Positions 44,292 to 54,058 of a DNA stretch of 64,000 bases are shown one piece after another. The DNA lies in contig NZ_SISB01000011.1 in the NCBI RefSeq assembly GCF_004310295.1, positions 1 through 64,000 of the forward strand. The letters run 5' to 3'. The notes under the pieces are model-generated. The model did no database searches, was not told the DNA's origin, and saw only the letters and a program-made list of their open reading frames with translations. Position 1 is the stretch's first letter. Each line of letters starts with the position of its first letter. The DNA is from Pseudomonas sp. BGI-2. GTDB lineage: Bacteria > Pseudomonadota > Gammaproteobacteria > Pseudomonadales > Pseudomonadaceae. Made by a program: the position numbers and the translations under genes.

Positions 44292-44660
44292 ATGAAAAGC
44301 ACCGGTCCTAGTCCTGTCATTACCATCGCAGAGCAGCCAGGCATTCTGTTGGTGAAATTTCACGGTATTCAGGTGGCCGCCTCCTCGCGCGCACTGGTGC
44401 TGCTTGAGGCCAATTATCCTCCGGTGTACTACGTTCCATGGGAGGACATTGCCGAAGAGTATTTCGCCCGTACCGACCACACGACCTATTGCCCGTACAA
44501 AGGCGACGCCACTTATTACAGCCTGCAAATCCCGGGGCATGAGGGCGCTAACGCGGTGTGGCGCTATGAAGACCCCAAAGTGTCGGTCGATCAGATTCGC
44601 GGCTACGTGGCGTTCTATCCAGATCAGGTTACGTTTGAGGTGCTCAAAGACGTTGAGTGA
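44292..44660 (+). CDS. DUF427 domain protein
   Basis: 122 residues covering one DUF427 domain: 'LVLLEANYPPVYYVPWEDI', 'TYCPYKGDATYYSL' and 'WRYEDPKVSVDQIRGYVAFYPDQV'. The CPYKG motif is the family hallmark. Function unknown; soluble. GAGGAACG precedes the ATG. Confidence 0.9.
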   Translation: MKSTGPSPVITIAEQPGILLVKFHGIQVAASSRALVLLEANYPPVYYVPWEDIAEEYFARTDHTTYCPYKGDATYYSLQIPGHEGANAVWRYEDPKVSVDQIRGYVAFYPDQVTFEVLKDVE

Positions 44661-44741
44661 TGTCGCGCATTGACGGTAATGCTGGTCACTTAACCCAATC
44701 TCCAGTCGAGCACGAACCCTGGGGTGAGGGGCGTTATTACA

Positions 44742-45884
44742 TCAGCGAACAGCCCCCACCAGCGTAGATTCATCAATCTGACCAATCGAAGTCACCCCCG
44801 TTAACGTCATGGCCACGCGCATTTCCTTGGCGAAGATATCCAGCATGTTCTCCACCCCGCGTTGACCACCGGCCGCCAGTGCATAGGCCATGGATCGCCC
44901 CAGCAACACGCCTTTGGCGCCCATGGCCAGCATTCGCACGACATCCAGCCCCGAGCGAATACCCGAGTCGACCAGCACCGTCAGGTCATTCCCCACCGCT
45001 TGCATGATCGGCGGCAATGCCTTGGTGGTAGAGAGCACGCCGTCAAGCTGCCGCCCACCGTGGTTCGACACCACAATGCCGTCCGCACCAAAGCTGACCG
45101 CGTCCCTGGCATCCTGCGGGTCGAGGATGCCTTTGATGATCATCGGGCCTTTCCAGAATTCACGAATCCACTCCAGATCGCTCCAGCTGATCGACGGGTC
45201 GAAGTTATTGGCCAGCCAGCCCATGTAGTCCTCGAGCGTGACGGCTTTGCCAAGGTACTTCGAAATGTTGCCCAGGTCGTGTGGACGACCCATAACGCCG
45301 ACGTTGAGCGCCCAGTCGGGCCGGGTCATGGCCTGAAGCATTCGCCGCGATGACGCGAAAGGACCTGACATGCCTGAATGCGCGTCCCGGTAGCGGGCGC
45401 CGGGGGTGGGCATGTCGACGGTAAACACCAGGTTTTTTACCCCGGCGGCTTTCGCGCGTTCCAGGGCATTTTTCATGAAGCCCCGGTCTTTGAGCACGTA
45501 CAGCTGAAACCAGATGGATTGCTGGCTCTGCGCCGCGACTTCCTCGATCGAACACACCGATACCGTTGAAAGGCACAGGGGAATGCCTTTGTTTTCCGCT
45601 GCTCTGACCGCCTGCACTTCACCTCGGCGGGCGAACATGCCCGTCAGGCCGACCGGCGCCAATATGACGGGCATTGAAAGCGGTTGATCGAAGAGGGTGG
45701 TTTGCAGGCTCAGGGTTTCGACGTTTTTCAGAATGCGCTGGCGCAGGCTGATGCCCGTCAGGTCGGCGCTGTTGGCCCTCAGGGTATGCTCTGCATAAGC
45801 CCCGCCATCGATGTAGTCGAACAGGAAACGCGGGAGTTTGCGACGTGCTGCCTCGCGGTAGTCGGATGCGGATGAAATGATCAT
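44742..45884 (-). CDS. lldD: L-lactate dehydrogenase (FMN-dependent)
   Basis: 380 residues. FMN-binding alpha-hydroxyacid oxidase fold: '[20 protein letters not shown]', '[19 protein letters not shown]', the active-site block '[21 protein letters not shown]' with the catalytic His, and '[27 protein letters not shown]'. It transfers electrons from L-lactate to the respiratory chain. The permease pseudogene lies 27 kb away, so the usual lldP-lldD neighbourhood is not kept. GAGGCACC precedes the ATG. Confidence 0.92.
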   Translation of the reverse strand: MIISSASDYREAARRKLPRFLFDYIDGGAYAEHTLRANSADLTGISLRQRILKNVETLSLQTTLFDQPLSMPVILAPVGLTGMFARRGEVQAVRAAENKGIPLCLSTVSVCSIEEVAAQSQQSIWFQLYVLKDRGFMKNALERAKAAGVKNLVFTVDMPTPGARYRDAHSGMSGPFASSRRMLQAMTRPDWALNVGVMGRPHDLGNISKYLGKAVTLEDYMGWLANNFDPSISWSDLEWIREFWKGPMIIKGILDPQDARDAVSFGADGIVVSNHGGRQLDGVLSTTKALPPIMQAVGNDLTVLVDSGIRSGLDVVRMLAMGAKGVLLGRSMAYALAAGGQRGVENMLDIFAKEMRVAMTLTGVTSIGQIDESTLVGAVR

Positions 45885-45933
45885 GGTGCCTCGGTCGGGT
45901 GAGTGTCGGGGCTGTAAAGATCGTTGAGCTTAC

Positions 45934-46066
45934 CTGTGGCGAGGGGATTTATCCCCGTTGGGCTGCGAAGCGGCCCTCAGCGTTCTTTCATACAGAATGA
46001 GTTGTCTGTATTTACGACTGCTTCGCAGCCGAACGGGGGCAAGCCCCCTCGCCACAGGGGATTGTG
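45934..46066. repeat. Type-1 REPIN
   Basis: 'GTGGCGAGGGGATTTATCCC' and 'GGGGCAAGCCCCCTCGCCAC' form an inverted pair between lldD and the transporter. Confidence 0.85.
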
Positions 46067-46072
46067 GTGACT

Positions 46073-47695
46073 TCAGTTGGTATCCAGATCCACGTTTTTC
46101 GTCTCACGCAGACAAATCATCCCCACCACGAGGCTCACCGCGGTAATTACCACCGGGTACCACAGCCCGTAGAAGATGTCCCCGGTGTACACCACCAACG
46201 CAAACGACACCGTCGGCAGGAACCCGCCGAACCAGCCGTTGCCGATGTGGTACGGCAGGGACATCGAGGTGTAGCGGATGCGCGTCGGGAACAGTTCGAC
46301 CATCAGCGCCGCCAGCGGGCCGTAGCACATGGCGGAAATGATGATCAGCACCACCATCAGCGCCACGATCATGGTCTTGTTGACCTGTTGCGTATCGGCT
46401 TGTGACGGATAGCCCGCCAGGGTCACCGCACCGCGCAGGGCCGCTTCGTCGAAGCCATCCAGTTTCACATCACCGACGCTGACCTGCACGCCGCTACCGG
46501 CCGGGGCCGCTTCGCTGCTGTAGGGCAGGCCTTGTTTCACCAGGAAGGTTTTGACCTTGTCGCAAGGGCTGTCAAATTTCGCTTTGCCTACCGGGTCAAA
46601 CTGGAACGTGCAGGTGGCCGGGTCCGCCAGTACGGTGATCGGTGCCTGACGGCTGGCCTGGTCGATGGCCGGGTTGGCGTAGTGGGCGATGGATTTGAAG
46701 ATCGGGAAATACAGCGCGGTCGCCAGCAGCAGGCCGATCATCAGCACCGGTTTGCGCCCGACCTTGTCCGACAGCCAGCCAAAAAAGATGAAGAACGGCG
46801 CGCCGATAATCACGCTGACGATCAACAGACTATTAGCCAGGGCAGGGTCCATTTTCAGGAACTGGGTGAGGAAAAACAGCACGTAGAACTGCGCCGCATA
46901 AAACGTCACCGCTTGCCCGGCGTTGATGCTGAACAGGGCAATCAGCACCACTTTGAGGTTTTCCCATTTGCCGAAGGAATCACGCAGCGGTGACTTGCAG
47001 AGCTTGCCTTCCTCTTTCATTTTCACGAAGGCCGGCGACTCGTGCAGGCTCAAGCGAATCCAGGTCGAGATGCCCAGCAGAACGATCGAAAACAGAAACG
47101 GAATCCGCCAGCCCCAGACTTCGAACTGGTCACCGGTGAAGTAGCGGCAACCGAGTACCACCAGCAGCGACAGCAACAGGCCGAGGGTCGCGGTGGACTG
47201 AATCCAGCTGGTGTGGAAACCGCGTTTACCCATCGGCGCGTGTTCGGCGACGTACGTCGCGGCACCGCCGTACTCGCCGCCCAAGGCCAGGCCCTGAAGC
47301 ATGCGCAACACCACGAGGATGATCGGTGCGGCGATGCCGATGCTTGAATAAGTCGGCAGCAGCCCCACGCAGAAGGTCGCCAGGCCCATGAGGACGATGG
47401 TCGCGAGGAAGGTGTATTTACGCCCGATCATGTCCCCCAGCCGTCCGAACACCAACGCACCGAATGGCCTCACGATGAAACCAGCGGCAAAGGCCATCAG
47501 CGCAAAGATGAACGCCGTGGTGTCGTTGACCCCGGCGAAAAACTGCTTGCTGATCACCGCCGCGAGGGCGCCATAGAGGAAAAAGTCGTACCACTCGAAA
47601 ACCGTCCCGAGTGACGACGCGAAGATGACTTTGCGGGTGTCGGGGCTGATGTCGACGCTGCGCGCGGCATCCAGCGGCTGAACATGTTCTGACAT
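46073..47695 (-). CDS. MFS transporter, MHS family (second copy)
   Basis: 540 residues from ATG 47695 with GAGGG upstream. 'SLGTVFEWYDFFLYGALAAV', 'RPFGALVFGRLGDMIGRKYT' and 'LALGGEYGGAATYVAEHAPM' repeat the signatures of the transporter at 4392. It also carries the unusual C-half loop with a Cys pair ('ATCTFQFDPVG...DSPCDK'). The two are clear paralogues. Substrate unknown; lldD is adjacent, so an organic acid is reasonable. Confidence 0.9.
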   Translation of the reverse strand: MSEHVQPLDAARSVDISPDTRKVIFASSLGTVFEWYDFFLYGALAAVISKQFFAGVNDTTAFIFALMAFAAGFIVRPFGALVFGRLGDMIGRKYTFLATIVLMGLATFCVGLLPTYSSIGIAAPIILVVLRMLQGLALGGEYGGAATYVAEHAPMGKRGFHTSWIQSTATLGLLLSLLVVLGCRYFTGDQFEVWGWRIPFLFSIVLLGISTWIRLSLHESPAFVKMKEEGKLCKSPLRDSFGKWENLKVVLIALFSINAGQAVTFYAAQFYVLFFLTQFLKMDPALANSLLIVSVIIGAPFFIFFGWLSDKVGRKPVLMIGLLLATALYFPIFKSIAHYANPAIDQASRQAPITVLADPATCTFQFDPVGKAKFDSPCDKVKTFLVKQGLPYSSEAAPAGSGVQVSVGDVKLDGFDEAALRGAVTLAGYPSQADTQQVNKTMIVALMVVLIIISAMCYGPLAALMVELFPTRIRYTSMSLPYHIGNGWFGGFLPTVSFALVVYTGDIFYGLWYPVVITAVSLVVGMICLRETKNVDLDTN

Positions 47696-47792
47696 ATCGG
47701 TATCCCTCACAGTGATTGTTTTTGTTGTTCCACTGTCGGCGCCTGCCTTGTGGTCGGGTGCCGCGCATCCATAAAGCGCGTGAATATCAATC

Positions 47793-47893
47793 TTTGTAGG
47801 AGCGAACGGTGCGGCGATCCGACTTGCTCGCGAAGGCGTCAGACCTGATACACCGCGTCATCGTTTTTCGCGGGCAAGCCTCGCTCCTACGGG
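47793..47893. repeat. Type-2 REPIN
   Basis: 'TGTAGGAGCGAACGGTGCGG...ACTTGCTCGCGAAGGCG' and 'CGCGGGCAAGCCTCGCTCCT' form an imperfect inverted pair. Confidence 0.7.
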
Positions 47894-47899
47894 TGTGAT

Positions 47900-49546
47900 T
47901 CAGGCGTTAGTCAGCAGTTCGTTCTCCGGGGTGAGGCTCCCTGCGCCGGGGATGAGGATCAACTGCGCAGCTTTTTCGGCAATCATCAGCGTAGGCGAAC
48001 ACGTATTGCCCGAGGTAATCCGCGGCATGATCGACGCATCAGCGATGCGCAAGCCGGGAATCCCGTGAACACGCAACTCGGCATCGACCACCGCATCCAC
48101 ATCATTGCCCATGCGACACGTCCCCACCGGATGGAAAATCGTCGTGCCAATCCGCGCCGCGGCTTCGTGCAATTCTTCTTCACTCTGCAAGCTTCCACCG
48201 GGCAAATACTCGACCGGTTTGAACGCTTGCAAGGCCGGCGCGGCGACGATGCGTCGGGTCAGGCGAATGGCGTCAGCGGCGACCCGCAAATCTTCCGGAT
48301 GACTCAAGTAATTGGGCTGAATCAACGGTGCTTCCTGCGGATCAGCTGAACGAATTTCCACCCGTCCACGACTCTGCGGCCTTAGATCGCAAACCGACGC
48401 CGTAAAAGCGGGAAAGGCATGCAACGGCTCACCAAAACGCTCCAGCGACAACGGTTGCACGTGGTATTCGAGATTGGCCGAAGTCTGTTCCGGCCCCGAC
48501 CGGGCAAATGCCCCCAGCTGACTCGGCGCCATCGACAGCGGGCCGCTGCGGTCATACAGATAACGCAGGCCCATGCCCATTTTGCCCCACACGCTGCCGG
48601 CGATCTGGTTCAGGGTGCGCGCGTTTTCCAGTTTGTAGATCAGCCGCAGTTGCAGGTGATCCTGCAGATTTCCGCCAACGCCAGGCAGCTCATGGGCCAC
48701 GCCGATCCCCAGTTTTTGCAGCAGCGGGCGAGGGCCGATCCCGGAACGTTGGAGGATGCTCGGCGAACCGACGGAGCCTGCGCACAACACGATTTCCTTG
48801 CGCGCCTTGAAGGTTTTCGCCTGACCTTGATAGCGCGTACTGACCGCCGATGCACGGCCATTCTCCAGCAGCACACGATCCACTTCGACATCGGTCAGCA
48901 CGGTCAGACTGGCGCGATTGCGGATCGGTTTAAGAAACGCCTTGGCCGCGTTCCAGCGAATCCCGGCCTTCTGATTGACCTGGAAATAGCCGCAGCCTTC
49001 GTTATCGCCCTGATTGAAATCATCGATGCTGGCAATGCCGGATTGCTCGGCAGCGCTGCGGAACGCATCCAGAATCGGCCACGACAGCCGCTGACGCTCG
49101 ATCCGCCATTCCCCGGCGGCACCGTGAAACTCCGAGTCGCCGGCAAAATGGTTTTCGCTTTTCTTGAACAGCGGCAGGACGTCGTCCCAGCTCCAGCCCG
49201 GATTGCCATCGGCGGCCCAGCCGTCATAGTCGCCGGCCTGGCCACGCATGTAGATCATGCCGTTGATCGAGGAGCAGCCGCCCAGCACTTTGCCGCGCGG
49301 GTAACTCAGCGCGCGACCTTGCAGGCCAGGTTGCGCTTCGGTCTTGAAGCACCAGTCGGTGCGCGGGTTGCCGATGCAGAACAGGTAACCCACGGGGATG
49401 TGAATCCACGCATAGTTATCGCGGCCGCCGGCTTCGAGCAGCAATACGCGGTGTTGCGGGTTGGCTGACAGCCGATTGGCCAGCAAACAACCGGCCGGCC
49501 CGGCGCCGACCACGATGTAGTCGAATTCATCAAGGGAAGTCTGCAT
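47900..49546 (-). CDS. GMC family oxidoreductase
   Basis: 548 residues from ATG 49546. The FAD-binding 'DYIVVGAGPAGCLLANRLS' is near the start. GMC signatures are 'RGKVLGGCSSINGMIYMRG' and 'GSVGSPSILQRSGIGP'. The catalytic His region is 'FHPVGTCRMGNDVDAVVD'. It is similar to choline or alcohol dehydrogenases; substrate unknown. ATG 49582 is also possible but GAGG fits 49546 better. Divergent from a LysR gene that likely controls it. Confidence 0.88.
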   Translation of the reverse strand: MQTSLDEFDYIVVGAGPAGCLLANRLSANPQHRVLLLEAGGRDNYAWIHIPVGYLFCIGNPRTDWCFKTEAQPGLQGRALSYPRGKVLGGCSSINGMIYMRGQAGDYDGWAADGNPGWSWDDVLPLFKKSENHFAGDSEFHGAAGEWRIERQRLSWPILDAFRSAAEQSGIASIDDFNQGDNEGCGYFQVNQKAGIRWNAAKAFLKPIRNRASLTVLTDVEVDRVLLENGRASAVSTRYQGQAKTFKARKEIVLCAGSVGSPSILQRSGIGPRPLLQKLGIGVAHELPGVGGNLQDHLQLRLIYKLENARTLNQIAGSVWGKMGMGLRYLYDRSGPLSMAPSQLGAFARSGPEQTSANLEYHVQPLSLERFGEPLHAFPAFTASVCDLRPQSRGRVEIRSADPQEAPLIQPNYLSHPEDLRVAADAIRLTRRIVAAPALQAFKPVEYLPGGSLQSEEELHEAAARIGTTIFHPVGTCRMGNDVDAVVDAELRVHGIPGLRIADASIMPRITSGNTCSPTLMIAEKAAQLILIPGAGSLTPENELLTNA

Positions 49547-49679
49547 CCCTGACCTCGCATTGTTGTTCTTGTTGTCGGTCATCCTAGTTGTTAGCTTTCG
49601 TCAAAAGAATGTTAGTTTTTGCGCAGCCGCTGTGCGTTTTCAGACAGCGCCTCACACAGCGTAGACCCAAGGACGACTC

Positions 49680-50570
49680 ATGTTCGACTGGAATGACCTG
49701 CGGTTTTTTCTCGAGTTGCAGCGCAGCGGGCGTTTGCTCACCGCCGCCCGCCGTTTGAACACCACCCACGCCACCGTCGCCCGGCACATCGAAGCCATCG
49801 AAAAGAGCCTCGGCACCGCGTTGTTTGTCCAGCATGCCCAAGGCTACGAATTGACCCCGGCCGGCGAAGCGCTGCTCAAACACGCTGAAGCCATGGAAAA
49901 TGTCGCGTTGCTGGCGCAAGAGGAAATCACCCAATCCACGGCGCCACTGGGCAAGATTCGCGTCGGCGTAACGGAAGGGCTGGGCATCATGTTCCTCGCC
50001 AGCCGTATGAACGGCCTGTTCGAACGCTACCCGGGACTGGAAGTGGAGCTGGTGGCCGTGCCGCGCTTCGTCAGCATCCTCAACCGCGAAGCCGAAATCA
50101 GCATCCACCTCGAACGCCCGGCCGCCGACATGCTGGTCACGCGCAAACTCACTGACTATCGCCTGGCGCTCTACGCCAGCCAGGCCTACCTCGAAAAGGC
50201 ACCCCCGCTGCACAGCCGCGAAGACCTCGGCCGCCACGCCTGGATCGGCTACGTCGACGACCTGCTGTTCAGCCAGGAACTGATGTTCCTCAACAGCTTC
50301 TGCCGCAACCCGCAGGTGGTGTTCCACAGCACCAGCGTCATCGCCCAGCAACAAGCGGCGCGCTCGGGGTTGGGGATCGCGGTGCTGCCGTGCTACATGG
50401 CCAGTGCCGATCCGGAGCTGGTGCCGTTGTTTGCGGATGAGAGCATTCAGCGCAGTTACTGGATCAGCACGCGGCGGGAGTTGCACAAGTCGGTAAGGCT
50501 GCGGGTGATGTGGGATTACGTGGTGGAGTTGTGCGAACGCGAACAAACCTTACTGCTAGGCCCAACCTAA
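49680..50570 (+). CDS. LysR family transcriptional regulator
   Basis: 296 residues. HTH at 'FFLELQRSGRLLTAARRLNTTHATVARHIEAIEKSLGTALFVQ' and effector domain to the end ('GLGIAVLPCYMASADPELV'). It is 133 bp from the divergent GMC gene, so it probably regulates that gene. The inducer is unknown. Confidence 0.9.
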   Translation: MFDWNDLRFFLELQRSGRLLTAARRLNTTHATVARHIEAIEKSLGTALFVQHAQGYELTPAGEALLKHAEAMENVALLAQEEITQSTAPLGKIRVGVTEGLGIMFLASRMNGLFERYPGLEVELVAVPRFVSILNREAEISIHLERPAADMLVTRKLTDYRLALYASQAYLEKAPPLHSREDLGRHAWIGYVDDLLFSQELMFLNSFCRNPQVVFHSTSVIAQQQAARSGLGIAVLPCYMASADPELVPLFADESIQRSYWISTRRELHKSVRLRVMWDYVVELCEREQTLLLGPT

Positions 50571-50587
50571 CGGGCCTACGCAATCCC

Positions 50588-50672
50588 CTGTAGGAGCGAA
50601 GCTTGCTCGCGAAGGCGCCAAGCCTGACACACTGCGTATTCGTTCTTCGCGGGCAAGCCTCGCTCCTACACC
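50588..50672. repeat. Type-2 REPIN
   Basis: 'GTAGGAGCGAAGCTTGCTCG' and 'CGCGGGCAAGCCTCGCTCCT' form an inverted pair after the LysR gene. Confidence 0.8.
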
Positions 50673-50755
50673 GATCAGGTGACTGGTCGATGAAGTTCAG
50701 ACGATTTCGGAGTGGGAGCGTGTCAGATTCATTTTTCCAAATGTCCACTCACGCC

Positions 50756-51157
50756 TCAGAACGTGCCGACACTCTTTGCGGTGAAAGCCAACTTAACGAT
50801 GTTGTTGGGATTGTTCTGCCACTTCTGCACGTCGGTCGGAACGGTCTCGTTGCGCACGATGCACTTCCATTCCACGTCTTTGCCGTCGTCCGCGCCTGGG
50901 AAAAGTACCTTGCCGGTCCATGTAGGGTAGTCGGGTTTATCGTTGAGTTTTACGGCCTTGGCCGGGTCCCAGCTCCCTAACTTCGGATGGTCGCCCACAA
51001 CATAAACGCTATAGCCCGGCGTCGTGTTGCCGTTAACGCACTTAAATTCCACTTCGTCTGTTAAGGGCGTCCACTGGGCACCTTGGGCGTCGTGGAACAC
51101 CGGCAGCATCGCCAACAAGAGAACGCCCAGGGGCAACAGGTAGCGGTTGCGAGACAT
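50756..51157 (-). CDS. Secreted CBM20 (starch-binding domain) protein
   Basis: 133 residues from ATG 51157 (GAGG upstream). Signal peptide at 1-27. The mature part matches CBM20: 'VEFKCVNGNTTPGYSVYVVGDHPKLGSWDPAKAVKL' (with 'LGSWD') and 'GKDVEWKCIVRNE'. There is no attached catalytic domain. It probably binds starch, glycogen or another glucan outside the cell. A lux-box-like sequence lies 59 bases upstream of the ATG, suggesting cell-density control. Confidence 0.82.
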   Translation of the reverse strand: MSRNRYLLPLGVLLLAMLPVFHDAQGAQWTPLTDEVEFKCVNGNTTPGYSVYVVGDHPKLGSWDPAKAVKLNDKPDYPTWTGKVLFPGADDGKDVEWKCIVRNETVPTDVQKWQNNPNNIVKLAFTAKSVGTF

Positions 51158-51215
51158 GATGAACACCTCAGTTCAATTCAGTGGAGGCAGCTTAGCCCCG
51201 GAAAATCTGAAAGTG

Positions 51216-51235
51216 ACCTGTAAGAACTGACAGTT
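51216..51235 (-). promoter_or_regulatory. Lux-box-like dyad
   Basis: ACCTGTAAGAACTGACAGTT has the CT-N12-AG spacing of LuxR-type boxes and matches 17 of 20 positions of the site at 13543. It lies upstream of the CBM20 gene. Confidence 0.5.
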
Positions 51236-51385
51236 CGTTAGAGCGCTTCGCGATAGCTTCCATCGTTGCTTATTAAATGAGAGCTCGTTCTCCCACTGGA
51301 CTGCGCAGCCGTCCTGGCCTTCAATCGTTGGGTGAAGACAAGGAGCGTCCACCGACACTCCGTCGCGAACAAGGGAGCTTGCAGC

Positions 51386-51601
51386 ATGAGCGAAGAGACA
51401 AAAGTGAAAGGCCCGGCGTCGTACTTCTCGTCCATCGAGAAAAAGTATGGGAAGCCCATCAACCATTGGCTGGATCTGCTCGGGACAGTGAGTGGCAAGA
51501 AGCATATGGAAATGGTGGCTTGGCTGAAGGATGAGCACGGGATGGGGCATGGGCATGCGAATGCGTTGGTGGCGCATTACTTGGCGAGTGCTAAAAAGTG
51601 A
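51386..51601 (+). CDS. DUF4287 domain protein
   Basis: 71 residues: 'GPASYFSSIEKKYGKPINHWLDLL...KHMEMVAWLKDEHGMGHGHANALVAHYLA', the DUF4287 pattern. A small helical soluble protein. Function unknown. Confidence 0.88.
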   Translation: MSEETKVKGPASYFSSIEKKYGKPINHWLDLLGTVSGKKHMEMVAWLKDEHGMGHGHANALVAHYLASAKK

Positions 51602-51663
51602 GTCATCTGTAAACGGCTCGCAAGGTGGCATGGCAATGACATAGTTGTTGGATGTGCCGCCGT

Positions 51664-51764
51664 CTTCGCGAGCAAGCCCGCTCCCACATGGGTACTGTGT
51701 CGACCATAACACTCAAAATCGACACCAGACCCATGTGGGAGCGAGCTTGCTCGCGAAGGCGTCA
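51664..51764. repeat. Type-2 REPIN
   Basis: 'TTCGCGAGCAAGCCCGCTCC' and 'GGGAGCGAGCTTGCTCGCGA' form an inverted pair. Confidence 0.85.
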
Positions 51765-51845
51765 GATCTGGCACACCGCATTTAGCCGAGATTCTTCGCT
51801 TGGCAGCGTTCCTGATGAGTTACTACCGCAAGCCCCTGCCGGAGA

Positions 51846-53186
51846 TCACTCAAGCATTCGGCGGCAACTCACGCGTGGTGCGTTGTAAAGGATCGCGGGG
51901 CTGGCTGTCGGGAATGGACAGCGTCGCGCGTAAGCCGCCTTCCGGGCGGTTGGCCAGCGTGATGCGTCCCCCCAGCCAACGTCGATGATCCGCAAACCGT
52001 CGCCGCCGCCGGCCTCGACCCACTCCGGGTTGACATTGCGTCCGAAACTGGTGACGAATTGATGCTTCTTGCGTCCCTTGAGGTAGAGAAAACCTTCGGG
52101 GTCGAACTCGCCGAGATCGCCGGTCGGCCACCATTCATCGGTGTGCGGCGCCTCTCCCAAATAACCCAGCAAAGTCGAACCCTTGATCAGCACTTCGCCG
52201 TCCTTGGCCAGGTGAATCTCGACGTGAGGCAGGGGCCGACCGACACTGCCGGGACGGCGCGCTTCGGGCCGATTGAGGCACACCACCGAGCCGCACTCCG
52301 ACAGCCCATAGCCTTCGTAAACGGGTATGCCGATGCGCTGTGCGCGATGCAGCAATTCCTCGGAAACCCGCGCGCCCCCCACTGCGGCGAAACGCAAAGA
52401 ATAGGGGTTGAAGGCTTTCTGTTCGGCGGCGCTGACCAGCATCAGCAACAACTGCGGCACCAGGATCAGACTCTCGGGCGCCCGGGTCGCCAGGCAACCG
52501 AGTAGGCGTGGCACATCAACGCCGCTGGCGCCCTGAATCCCGAGGGTTTTCTGACTGGGCAAACTCAACGTCGCACCGGCATACAACGCGGCATAACAAC
52601 CGAGGTTTTCCAGCAAAATCGCCAGGGGCAACAGGGCCAGGTGATGCTGCGGATCGGTGGGTTTGCTGGCCTGATCCAGTTCGCGAGCGACCGTCAGCAG
52701 GCTCTCGGCGCTGAGGCATACGCCTTTGGGCGTGCCCGTGGTGCCAGAGGTGAACGTCAGTTTGGCGGTCCCTTCAGGCATCCGGTTCGGGCCGCTAAAG
52801 GTGCGACGCCAGAATTCACCGGTTTTCTCGTACCCGGCCATTTCCAGTTCATCGTCCAGCCCAGGCTCGGCAATTACCCGTTCCGCCTGGCTCTGCTCCA
52901 GGCAATGGGCGCGTTGAGCCGGGCTGAAAAACGGCGGCAGCGTCAGGCACGTCAAGCCTTCGAACAGCGCCGCCAGGTCCCAAAGCATGGCTTCGACGCC
53001 ATTGTCCAACGCCAGCGCAATCACCTTGACCTGCTCATCGCGCAGCCGTTGCTGGCGATACACCACTTCGGCGTACAGCGTGGCGTAATCCACTTTCAGC
53101 TGATCACCCCACAACGCGATGGCGCCGGTCTTGCGCTCGGCATGGCTGCGCAGGGTCTGTTTGAAACGCTCGGTTTCAGGCGACAT
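51846..53186 (-). pseudogene. AMP-dependent ligase, C-terminus replaced by fused kinase sequence
   Basis: The adenylation domain runs from the start (53186) to 'GRNVNPEWVEA' near 52012. AMP-binding motifs: 'KLTFTSGTTGTPKGVCLS', 'YEGYGLSECGSVVC' and 'WWPTGDLGEFD'. The C-terminal subdomain (about 80 residues with the catalytic Lys region) is absent. Instead the frame runs into unrelated DNA, part of which is a histidine-kinase tail. It overlaps the hemolysin stop by 11 bases, so the two were translationally coupled. The retained part is about 391 residues; the normal length would be near 480. Confidence 0.85.
51850..51984 (-). pseudogene. Histidine kinase C-terminal fragment
   Basis: The frame here reads 'RWLGGRITLANRPEGGLRATLSIP', the end of a HATPase domain, then a short tail to the stop at 51850. 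Nothing of the rest of the kinase remains. It is joined to the AMP-ligase 3' end by a deletion near 52010. Confidence 0.75.
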
Positions 53187-53853
53187 GGCTGGACTCCTCA
53201 AGGGACGTCGGCAACCCCAGGCGATTGAACATCCCGATGTTGCGCAAATGAATGAAGCCGGCGCGGATGTTGCCGACATGCACCCAGGGTTTGCTCTCGT
53301 AATAACTGCCCCAGTGCTGGCGCTCATCCCCCAGCCGCTCAGGGTCGGCCGCGCACAGCGTCACGGGTTTCAAGCCCAGGCGATGAAAGCTGTTGACCAG
53401 CCCGATGTTGCCGGTGAACGCCACCCATTCCAGCCCGCCCATGGCCAGCAGATAAGTGATGGCGATAATGCTCATCCGCGCGCTGCCGGTGTCGCTGGCG
53501 GCCAGATTGCCGACTTCGACGATGCCGGCGCGATCCACCGGGCGGTCAGCCGCAGCGCTGATCAGCGGCTCGATCGACTCGTCCAGATAACGTTCCAGAA
53601 ACAACGATTCGGCATTGGCCAGACGCACGCCGGCCACTGCGCTGAGCGTGCCTGTTTGATCGCGCATGCCGAACAATTCCGGCATGAAGTGGCGGATATC
53701 AGCGCCGTGGGCCTTACGAAAACGTTGCTGGATAAAGGCTTCGAAGACAGGCCGCTCGACGTTGTCCGGCAACGCTCTGGCCAGACTCATCGTCTGCGTT
53801 TCAGCCTGGCCGAAGCGCAGGGGTAGAGGAATAATCCATTCAAAGTCAGGCAT
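53176..53853 (-). CDS. Thermostable hemolysin family protein
   Basis: 225 residues from ATG 53853. 'VERPVFEAFIQQRFRKAHGADIRHFMPELFGM', 'VAGVRLANAESLFLERYLDESIE', 'RAGIVEVGNLAASDTGSAR' and 'VNSFHRLGLKPVTL' are the signatures of the thermostable hemolysin (delta-VPH) family. Its fold resembles acyltransferases. In Pseudomonas it is usually followed by an AMP-ligase and redox genes; here only a truncated ligase remains. Whether it is haemolytic is unknown. Confidence 0.88.
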   Translation of the reverse strand: MPDFEWIIPLPLRFGQAETQTMSLARALPDNVERPVFEAFIQQRFRKAHGADIRHFMPELFGMRDQTGTLSAVAGVRLANAESLFLERYLDESIEPLISAAADRPVDRAGIVEVGNLAASDTGSARMSIIAITYLLAMGGLEWVAFTGNIGLVNSFHRLGLKPVTLCAADPERLGDERQHWGSYYESKPWVHVGNIRAGFIHLRNIGMFNRLGLPTSLEESSHVA

Positions 53854-54058
53854 TGGAATGCGCCTCCCAAGTAAGTGTGGGAGGAGTATCGGAGGCATTT
53901 CTTAACGGAGTCTGAAGGTGAAAAAAAGAGCGACCGGCGCAGTCTTCAGATTGCCTTAAGACTGGACGGGCAGGGTGTGGCCCGTCGGTGCGGTGACACA
54001 CCGGACCCCGGCCGCACGAATGACTCGGCAGCCGGCAATGAAGTTCTCGAGGCCCTTT

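Noticed and set aside
48419..49468. 349-aa plus-strand ORF over the GMC gene
   Set aside because: Antisense shadow; no ribosome site and no protein-like pattern.
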